Source: Methanomicrobiaceae archaeon UBA436
Lineage (GTDB): Archaea > Halobacteriota > Methanomicrobia > Methanomicrobiales > Methanoculleaceae
Direction: 5' to 3'
Length of the DNA stretch: 6,608 nt
NCBI GenBank assembly: GCA_002497965.1
Contig: DAFR01000119.1
Location: 1 to 6,608, forward strand
Shown: positions 1 to 6,200 of the stretch, one piece after another
Layout of the letters: every line of letters starts with the position of its first letter
How positions within the stretch are numbered: position 1 is the stretch's first letter
The notes under the pieces: model-generated
Told to the model about the DNA's origin: nothing
Database searches by the model: none
What the model saw: only the letters and a program-made list of their open reading frames with translations
Position numbers and translations under genes: made by a program

Positions 1-1167
1 GCTCGCATGGTTACAGATGAGGACTGTTTGCAGAAACCGCCGGAGACCGGGGTCTGCGAGCGGGTCGATCGGGGCGCCGTCGAGGATGAACTCGCCCTCC
101 GGGATGTATCCTGCACCGGTGACCTCGACCTCCGCTTCGGGCGTCCACACCCGGACAACGGTCATCTCGTTCCGGGTGAGTGTCCCGGTCTTGTCGGTAC
201 AGATCACAGAGACGGCGCCGAGCGTCTCCGATGCCGGCAGGTGGCGGATAAGACAGTTCCTCTGCATCATGTTCTTGACGCCCAGCGCAAGCGTCAGCGT
301 CACGACCGCAGGAAGACCCTCCGGGATCACCGCCACCGCAAGCGAGACCCCGACAAGAAACATCTCAAGAAGTTCCCGCTGCTGAAGGAGACCGATGACA
401 ACCGCGATCGCGGCAATGCCGAGAGCGATCAGTCCGAGGTCGCGGCCGAGCCTGTCCATCTGCCGGGCGAGAGGGGTGGTTTCGTCCTCGACCCGCTGGG
501 AGAGGCCGGCGATCAGCCCGAACTCCGTCTGCATGCCGGTGGCGACAACGTACCCCCGGCCGTGCCCGTTGACCACCGTTGTGCCGGCAAAGATCATGTT
601 GCTCCGCTCGGCAAGGGGCGTCTCTGGCGGGAGTGAACCCGGCGCCTTGTCCACCGGCGCCGACTCGCCTGTCAGCGGCGCCTCGTCCACCTGGAGCGAT
701 GTCGCCTCGATGAGGTAGATATCGGCGGGAACCCGCTCACCCATCTCCACGACGGCGAGGTCTCCCGGGACTATCTCCGGAGCATCGATCTCCCGCCGCT
801 CCCCATCACGGATAACCACCGCACGCTGAACGAGCAACTTTTTGAGTGCCGCGATCGCCTCCCCCGCCTGCCACTCCTGGGTGAACCCAAGGATGGCGTT
901 TAAGAAGACGATGATCAGGATAGCCGCAGCGTCCAGCGGTTCGTCGACCGCAAACGAGACCGCGGCAGCGACTATAAGTATGATTATGAGGATGCTTTTG
1001 AACTGCCGTAAAAACACCTGGAGCCGGGTCTCACGCGCCTCCTCACGCAGGATGTTCTTCCCGTAACGCCGCAGCCGCTCCTCTGCCTCGGCCGTGGAGA
1101 GGCCCGAACGTCCTGTCCCGAGGTTCTGCTGGACGTCGTCCACGGAGAGGGCATGGTAATCAGGCAG
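1..1167 (-). CDS. P-type cation-transporting ATPase (type II, Ca2+-ATPase-like), N-terminal part, 3' end outside window
   Basis: Membrane pump that couples ATP hydrolysis to cation export through a phospho-aspartate intermediate. Counting from a CTG at 1167, 389 codons are visible. They hold a cation-ATPase N-terminal domain (about 3-50, with YHALSVDDV), TM1 and TM2 (about 57-74 and 79-97), the actuator domain with its TGES loop (166-169), TM3 and TM4 (about 243-263 and 267-296) with PEGLP at 282-286, and the phosphorylation motif DKTGT with the acceptor Asp at 325. The PEGLP glutamate is a Ca2+ ligand in SERCA-type pumps, and the stretch around it (AVIPEGLPAVVTLTLALG) resembles PII ATPases. 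Ca2+ is therefore the first guess, but Na+ or another cation cannot be excluded because TM5-TM6 lie outside the window. Start: an in-frame TGA at 1173-1171 bounds the ORF. No ATG follows until deep in the actuator domain, leaving CTG at 1167 (good Shine-Dalgarno) or GTG at 1143 (none, and it would cut off YHALS). It is transcribed divergently from the HEAT genes. Confidence 0.93.
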   Translation of the reverse strand, partial: MPDYHALSVDDVQQNLGTGRSGLSTAEAEERLRRYGKNILREEARETRLQVFLRQFKSILIIILIVAAAVSFAVDEPLDAAAILIIVFLNAILGFTQEWQAGEAIAALKKLLVQRAVVIRDGERREIDAPEIVPGDLAVVEMGERVPADIYLIEATSLQVDEAPLTGESAPVDKAPGSLPPETPLAERSNMIFAGTTVVNGHGRGYVVATGMQTEFGLIAGLSQRVEDETTPLARQMDRLGRDLGLIALGIAAIAVVIGLLQQRELLEMFLVGVSLAVAVIPEGLPAVVTLTLALGVKNMMQRNCLIRHLPASETLGAVSVICTDKTGTLTRNEMTVVRVWTPEAEVEVTGAGYIPEGEFILDGAPIDPLADPGLRRFLQTVLICNHAS

Positions 1168-1174
1168 AGGTCAG

Positions 1175-1180
1175 CCTCCT
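1175..1180 (-). promoter_or_regulatory. Shine-Dalgarno site of the ATPase gene
   Basis: On the minus strand AGGAGG is followed by 7 bases and then CTG (1167-1165), ideal spacing for initiation there. The GTG at 1143 is 31 bases away, too far to be served by this site. The site therefore argues for a non-standard CTG start, and the in-frame stop at 1173-1171 lies inside the spacer, so no earlier start is possible. Confidence 0.6.
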
Positions 1181-1221
1181 GCAGGCGGTGTCTCTGCATC
1201 CTGCTACCGGCAAGAGAGGCA

Positions 1222-1249
1222 TATATTCCCTGTTCTGCACAGGAATATA
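1222..1249. repeat. Imperfect palindrome in the divergent promoter region (candidate operator)
   Basis: The left arm TATATTCCCTGT (1222-1233) and right arm ACAGGAATATA (1239-1249) are complementary apart from one extra C in the left arm, with a TCTGC centre (1234-1238). The right arm overlaps the candidate TATA box and the left arm covers the predicted start site of the ATPase gene. That is where an archaeal repressor would block TBP or RNA polymerase. The operator role is inferred from position and symmetry only. Confidence 0.45.
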
Positions 1250-1253
1250 AAAA
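1244..1253 (-). promoter_or_regulatory. Candidate TATA box of the ATPase gene
   Basis: The minus strand reads TTTTTATATT, one of the most AT-rich stretches in an otherwise GC-rich window. An archaeal start site about 25 bases downstream would fall near 1222, giving a leader of about 45-55 bases that contains the AGGAGG site. An obvious purine-rich BRE is missing. The same AT block read on the plus strand (AATATAAAAAG) lies 20-odd bases upstream of an ATG at 1271, so it could also serve plus-strand transcription. Confidence 0.45.
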
Positions 1254-1270
1254 GTAGAGTGATCGCTTAC

Positions 1271-1417
1271 ATGAACGGGGAGCAGAGGGGTCTTGAAGAT
1301 ATGCTGCACGAGCGGGAGAGTTGCCCAAAGATTGCAGCCGGTGCTTCCAGAAGTCGAAGCGAGCCGCAGCGCATAAACCCTTTTATGGGTGCAAACCGCA
1401 TCCACTCTTCGGTATGA
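1271..1417 (+). CDS. Doubtful 48-residue small ORF just upstream of the HEAT gene
   Basis: An ATG at 1271 opens 48 codons that end in a TGA (1415-1417) overlapping the HEAT-gene ATG (1414-1416) as ATGA, the pattern of coupled genes. A TATA-like AATATAAAAAG lies about 20 bases upstream of the ATG, which would suit a leaderless message. Against it, the product (MNGEQRGLEDMLHERESCPK at its start, then Ser/Arg-rich) resembles no family I know, and its GC at third positions (about 58% by hand count) appears lower than in neighbouring genes. Most likely it is untranslated promoter DNA. Confidence 0.15.
   Translation: MNGEQRGLEDMLHERESCPKIAAGASRSRSEPQRINPFMGANRIHSSV
1380..1388 (+). promoter_or_regulatory. 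Candidate TATA box of the HEAT-repeat gene pair
   Basis: CTTTTATGG, preceded by ATAAACC, is centred about 30 bases before the ATG at 1414. No Shine-Dalgarno sequence lies between it and the ATG (the last bases are CCACTCTTCGGT). A start site about 25 bases downstream would make the message leaderless or nearly so, which is common in archaea. The match to the TATA consensus is only moderate. Confidence 0.4.
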
Positions 1418-2652
1418 CTGCTGCATGGCGCAGAGAGAGGTTAGAGAATTTGGCCAGACCCGCGGTCATCGTTCTCGTTGCAGCACTCGCGGTCTTATTC
1501 GACCTCGCTTTCGGCACGGTCGCCTACACCCACTTCTTCTACCTGGTGCTCATCCTGGCCGCTTTCTGGTACCGCCGCCGTGCCGTTGCCGTCGGACTGT
1601 TGCTCGCCGCAGTCCACGTAACCATCGAGTACCTCTTTCACGGCCCGCCTGGCCCCTCGGTCCTCGTAAGTGCAGCCACCTTCATCATCGCTGCCTGGCT
1701 TCTCGGTTATCTATTTGAAGTTGCGGGCAGGCGCAAAGGAGAACTCCATTTCCGCATCGGCGAGCCGAAACCGGCTGCATGCGAGTGTGATACCGGCCGG
1801 TTGATCGCCCTCCTCTCAAACCGCGACCCCGGAACGCGCTACCGGGCAGCCGGGTGCCTGGGTGATAGGGGCGACCCTGCAGCGGTCGAACCGCTTGCCG
1901 CTCTCCTGACCGACCGCGACACCGGTGTCCGCTGGAAGGCGGCGGAAGCGCTCGGCAAACTCGGCCTCCCGGCCGTTGGCGCGCTCACAGAGAGTCTGCG
2001 GCACGAGGACGCCGACGTCCGCTGGATGGCCGCGGTCGCCCTTGGGGAGATCGGCGATCCCGCGGCCGTCCCCGGACTGCTGGCCGCGCTCGACGACCCC
2101 GACACCTACGTCCGGAGCAGGGCGGCCGTTGCACTCGCGGAGGTCGGGGAGGCTGCACTGGAGGATCTCATCGCCGCAATCCACAACGGAGACGAGCGCG
2201 TAAGGTGGGGGGCGGCGATCGCGCTCGGAAAGATCGGAGGGGAGAGGGCTGTTGAAACCCTGATCAAGACGCTTCCCGACCCCGATGATGATGTGAGGCT
2301 GCGAGCTGCGGCGGCGCTTGCGGATATTGGTGAACCGGCTGTCCCGCGCCTCATGGACGCGCTCGGGACGGACGATGACCGTCTCCGGGAGGGGGCAACC
2401 GCCGCCCTCAGCCAGATCGGGAGACCTGCCGTCCCCGCAGTTGTTCGAGCGCTCCGCGAGGCTGGCGACTGGCGCATCCGTGCAGGGGCAGCCCGTGTTC
2501 TCGGGAGGATAGATGACCGACAAGCGGTGGAGGCCCTGATCAGCGGCCTCGACGATGCCCGGGAAGAGGTGCGCAGTGCCGCCAGGGAGGCTCTTCTGGC
2601 GGCATCAGGAAGACATAACTCTCGCGAAGAAGCACCTGAACGGTATGACTGA
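1414..2652 (+). CDS. Four-helix membrane module fused to HEAT-like repeats (412 aa)
   Basis: Likely a membrane-anchored protein-interaction scaffold; partner unknown. Residues 1-105 hold four hydrophobic segments (about 15-33, 40-53, 57-74 and 81-103). YTHFFYLVLILAAFWYRRR (38-56) recalls N-terminal membrane modules of some methanogen sensor kinases. No signal peptide cleavage site is obvious. After a linker containing CEC (123-125), about eight or nine HEAT/PBS-lyase-like repeats of about 30 residues run from 129 to 397. They show the recurring pattern VRWxAAxALGxIGxPAAVxxLxxAL, for example at 172-196 and 202-226, and then a charged tail. No kinase, HATPase or catalytic motif is present. The ATG at 1414 is preferred to an upstream in-frame TTG at 1321, because the extra 31 residues (MPKDCSRCFQK...) look non-coding and would contain the predicted promoter. 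The gene overlaps the next HEAT gene by 8 bases. The HEAT assignment is secure, but the cellular role is not visible. Confidence 0.9.
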   Translation: MTAAWRRERLENLARPAVIVLVAALAVLFDLAFGTVAYTHFFYLVLILAAFWYRRRAVAVGLLLAAVHVTIEYLFHGPPGPSVLVSAATFIIAAWLLGYLFEVAGRRKGELHFRIGEPKPAACECDTGRLIALLSNRDPGTRYRAAGCLGDRGDPAAVEPLAALLTDRDTGVRWKAAEALGKLGLPAVGALTESLRHEDADVRWMAAVALGEIGDPAAVPGLLAALDDPDTYVRSRAAVALAEVGEAALEDLIAAIHNGDERVRWGAAIALGKIGGERAVETLIKTLPDPDDDVRLRAAAALADIGEPAVPRLMDALGTDDDRLREGATAALSQIGRPAVPAVVRALREAGDWRIRAGAARVLGRIDDRQAVEALISGLDDAREEVRSAAREALLAASGRHNSREEAPERYD

Positions 2653-3157
2653 GATGGCCCGGATCGAGGAACTGATCGCCGACCTGAGGAGCGGTACGCT
2701 CGATGTGCGCCGCGCGGCGACCGCAAAACTTGGGACGAGCGGGAAAGAGGCCGTAGAACCGCTCATCGCCGTGATGCAGACGGGCGATAACGACCTCCGG
2801 TGGTATGCCGCCAACGCACTTGTGCTGATAGGCAGCCCGGCGATCGAACCGCTGCTCACGGCGATGCGAGGCACGGATGAGATCGATCTCCGGCGATACG
2901 CCGCCGCGGCCCTTGCAGAGATCGGCGAACCCGCGATCGAACCGCTCATCGATATCATCGCAAGAGCTGAGCGCGACCTCATGCCGTTCGCCGTGATGGC
3001 CTTATGCCGGATCGGTGAACCGGCGGTCGAACCGCTGCTCCGACTGATGGAGAGCCCCGACCCGGATACACAGGAACGCGCCGCTCTCATCCTCTGGAGG
3101 ATGGGTGAACCGGGGGCGGGGCCGCTTGCCGGGGCGCTGAAGGTAAAAGACCGGTAA
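2645..3157 (+). CDS. Soluble HEAT-repeat protein (170 aa)
   Basis: A small alpha-solenoid made almost wholly of HEAT-like repeats, with no membrane segment or signal peptide. About five units are marked by EAVEPL (35-40), PAIEPL (65-70), PAIEPL (96-101), PAVEPL (127-132) and the weaker GAGPLA (157-162), spaced 30-31 residues. Each follows a helix containing xxRxxAAxALxxIG. Such repeats bind proteins or, in PBS-lyase relatives, chromophores; no catalytic residues are recognisable. The ATG at 2645 overlaps the stop of the preceding HEAT gene (ATGACTGA), implying co-transcription and translational coupling. An alternative ATG at 2654 would give MARIEELIADLRS and 167 residues, and neither start has a clear Shine-Dalgarno. 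The protein is probably a paralogue or partner of the membrane-bound HEAT protein. Its substrate and pathway are unknown. Confidence 0.88.
   Translation: MTEMARIEELIADLRSGTLDVRRAATAKLGTSGKEAVEPLIAVMQTGDNDLRWYAANALVLIGSPAIEPLLTAMRGTDEIDLRRYAAAALAEIGEPAIEPLIDIIARAERDLMPFAVMALCRIGEPAVEPLLRLMESPDPDTQERAALILWRMGEPGAGPLAGALKVKDR
2756..3126 (+). repeat. DNA-level tandem periodicity within the soluble HEAT gene
   Basis: The octamer GAACCGCT recurs exactly at 2756, 2846, 2939 and 3029 (intervals 90, 93 and 90 bases), with a degenerate fifth copy GGGCCGCT at 3119. Flanking bases are also shared (GCGATCGAACCGCT twice, GCGGTCGAACCGCT once). Each copy encodes the EPL end of one HEAT unit. The repeat boundary is thus conserved at nucleotide as well as protein level, compatible with unit duplication or gene conversion. 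Confidence 0.7.
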
Positions 3158-3219
3158 CCGGATGATATCTGATCGGGATCGGCGGGTGCGCCGGGCGGGA
3201 ACGAGTCCCCTAAATGCCT

Positions 3220-3225
3220 GGAGGG
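3220..3225 (+). promoter_or_regulatory. Shine-Dalgarno site of the DP2 gene
   Basis: GGAGGG lies 13 bases before the ATG at 3239 but only 7 bases before an in-frame TTG at 3233. The better spacing would favour TTG (adding Met-Ile before [13 protein letters not shown]). ATG is the better codon, so the start remains open by two residues. The 81-base gap after the HEAT gene holds no T-run terminator; a poor TATA-like TAAATG at 3211 is the only promoter hint. Confidence 0.5.
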
Positions 3226-3238
3226 CTCATACTTGATC

Positions 3239-6200
3239 ATGGAGGTTTCGCCCGCTATCGCCCGCTACTTCGAGGAGATCGACGCCGGGCTCGAGGCTGC
3301 GATGCGCCTTGCCGCCGCCGCTCGCGCCCGCGGCCTCGACCCCCGAACGGAGGTCGAGATCCCGGTGGCAAGCGACCTTGCCGACCGCGTGGAGGCGCTC
3401 CTCGGCTACCGTGGTATCGCCGCCCGTATCCGGGAGCTTGAAGAGGTAATGTCCCGTGAAGAGGCCGCGCTCCGGATAGGCGACGATTTTGTGGCAAGGA
3501 AGTTTGGAGAGACGACGCGAGAGGATATCCTGGACCACGCCATCCGCGCGGCGATGGCCCTCCTGACCGAGGGTGTGGTGGCCGCCCCGACGGAGGGGAT
3601 TGCAAAGGTCGGTCTCGGGAGGAACGATGACGGGACGGATTACCTGAAGATCTACTACGCTGGCCCCATCCGGAGCGCCGGAGGGACAGCCCAGGCACTC
3701 TCTGTGCTTGTGGGGGACTACGTTCGCCGTGCGCTCGGGATCGGCCGCTACATCCCGCGCCCCGATGAGGTGGAGCGCTACATCGAGGAGATCCGGCAGT
3801 ACAACAACATCATGAGTCTCCAGTACCTCCCGGGCGAGAAAGAACTCAGGATGATCATCGAGAACTGTCCGGTCTGCATCGATGGAGAACCGACCGAGCA
3901 GCAGGAGGTGAGCGGTTACCGGAACCTGGAACGGGTGGAGACGAACACCGTCCGTGGGGGTATGGCGCTGGTTGTTGCGGAAGGGCTGGCGCTGAAAGCC
4001 CCGAAGGTCCTCAAAAACGTCCGGAAGATGAAGATGGAGGGCTGGGACTGGCTCGAGGACCTGATCAGCGGCGGGACCACGGCAAATAGCGAGGAAGACG
4101 ATGCCAGCGCCGCGATCAAACCCAGAGACAAATACATCCGCGACCTGATCGGCGGGCGACCGGTCTTTGCCTACCCTATGCGCAGGGGCGGGTTCCGGCT
4201 GCGCCTGGGTCGGGCGCGCAACACCGGGTTTGCCGCGGCCGGCCTGAACCCTGCAACGATGCATATCCTGGGAGACTTCCTGGCGGTCGGGACGCAGATG
4301 AAGATTGAACGACCGGGGAAGGCGGCTGGAATTGTGCCGGTAGACTCGATCCAGGGGCCGACGGTTAAACTCCAGAACGGTGAGGTGCGAAGGGTGGACG
4401 ATGCTGCGGAGGCCAGGAAAATCCTCGGACAGGTCGAGGAGATCCTGGACGTCGGTGAGATCCTGATCAGTTTCGGGGAGTTCATGGAGAACAACCACCC
4501 GCTTATCCCGCCGGCCTACTGCGAGGAGTGGTGGATGCTTGAGGGGGGGCCGCGCCACCCGGAGAACGAACTCGAGGCGATCGAGTTCGCGATCGAGGGT
4601 GCGCCCCTCCACCCCGATTACACATACATGTGGGACGATATCACCCCTGCCGATATCGTCCGGCTTGCGGATACGGTCTCCACCGGAGGCAGGATCGAGG
4701 ACGGGGTGCTGCTGCTCCCGAACAGACCGGAGGTAAAGGCAATCCTTGAGGAACTCCTGGTGCCCCATCACCTCTCCGGGGACAGGATCGCGATCCGGGA
4801 GCACCTGGTCTTCCTTGCCTGCCTGGGGTTGACGCTGCAACTGGAGAAGCGGCCGGAGTGGCAGGATGCCCCGATGGAGAGCTCTCTTGACCTGGTGATG
4901 CACCTCTCGGGTTTCAGGATCCGTTCGCGGGCCGGAACCAGGATTGGAGGCCGGATGGGCCGACCCGGGAAGTCAAAACCGCGGGAGATGCGTCCACCGC
5001 CCCACTCGCTCTTCCCAATCGGGGACGAAGGGGGGTCACGCCGGTCGTTCCAGGCGGCCTGCACATCAAAACCACGTTCCAACACAGACGGCGGGGTGAT
5101 CGAGGTGGAGACAGGGGAACGACGCTGCCCCGTATGTGGTGCGTTCACCTACAAGAACCTCTGTGACTGCGGGACGCACACAAACCCGGTCTTCCGGTGC
5201 CCGAAGTGCGGCAAGGAGGTGGGGGAGGGGGTCTGCCCACGGTGCAGGGTGGAGACCGTATGTCTCCAGAAGGTCACGATCAATGTCAGGGCGGAGTATG
5301 CAGCGGCGCTCGAACGGCTGGATCTTCACGAGTCCTCGATCGCGCTCTTAAAGGGTGTCAGGGGACTGATCTCCCGCGAACGACCGGTGGAACCGATCGA
5401 GAAGGGGATCCTCCGGGCGTTGCAAAACCTTTATGTATTCAAGGACGGCACTGTCCGCTACGATATGATCGACCTCCCCCTCACCCACTTCCGGCCGGGC
5501 GAGATCGGTGTCCCCATCGGGCGGCTCCACGAACTCGGCTACACCCGGGACATCCACGGCCAGGAACTTGCCTCGGACGATCAGGTGCTGGAACTCCGTC
5601 ACCAGGACATCCTGGTATCGGAGGACTGTGGAGAGTGGCTTGTCCGGGTGTCAAAGTTCATCGACGAACTCCTGGTGAAGTTCTACGGGCTTGAACCGTT
5701 TTACAATGCGGAGAAACCCACTGACCTGGTCGGCCACCTGCTGATAGGGCTTGCCCCGCACACGAGCGCCGGGGTTCTCGCCAGGTTGATCGGGTTCTCG
5801 AAGGCGCCGGTGGGCTACGGCCACCCGTTCTTCCACGCGGCGAAGAGGAGGAACTGTTTTGCCGGCGATACCGAGATTACCGTCTCAGACGGGCGGCGGT
5901 GGCTGACGATGCCCATACGGCAGTTCGTCGTGGAGAACTTCGATATCTCAAGGCCGGGGCTTGACCATCTCGGGACATATTACTCTGACCCGAAACAACC
6001 GTTCTATGTGAGAAGCATAGACACTCAGGGGAAAGTCAGCCTGAAACGGGTGACCTCGGTCTCGGTCCACCGCGCCCCTGCGCACATGATCCGGTTTGAG
6101 ACACGGAGAGGGAAGTTTATCACGGTCACGCCAGACCACGCGATGCTCGTCTGGGACACGGATTATCTCCGGAAGGTCCGGGCGCTGGAGGCCGCACCCG

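Noticed and set aside
7..636. Open frame of 209 codons on the plus strand
   Set aside because: It is the complement of the P-type ATPase, whose TGES, PEGLP and DKTGT motifs are all on the minus strand; its own product is low-complexity and unrecognisable.
1377..1390. Inverted repeat ACCC-TTTTAT-GGGT before the HEAT gene
   Set aside because: Arms of only 4 bases are expected by chance, and the centre is better explained as a TATA box.
1321..1413. Upstream TTG extension of the membrane-HEAT gene with Cys-rich MPKDCSRC
   Set aside because: The CxxC-like look was tempting, but the stretch includes the likely TATA box, lacks a ribosome site and has non-coding composition; the ATG at 1414 gives a natural membrane protein start.
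404..2222. Three copies of the palindrome GCGATCGC (404-411, 851-858, 2215-2222)
   Set aside because: More than chance would give, and reminiscent of the cyanobacterial HIP1 repeat, but all lie in coding DNA where preferred Ala/Ile/Arg codons readily build this octamer. Too few to claim a motif.
1816..2726. Two minus-strand frames (206 and 235 codons) opposite the HEAT genes
   Set aside because: Both are shadows of clear HEAT repeats on the plus strand; their Ser/Arg- or Pro/Gly-rich translations and periodicity simply mirror the repeats.
3158..3238. Possible terminator or promoter between the HEAT gene and DP2
   Set aside because: No T-run or stable hairpin was seen, and the only AT-rich bit (TAAATG) is a poor TATA match. 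The question of co-transcription is left open.
3227..4903. Open frame of 558 codons on the minus strand opposite DP2
   Set aside because: The plus strand encodes unmistakable DP2 motifs throughout. The antisense product resembles no family, and long antisense frames are expected in GC-rich genes with strong codon bias.
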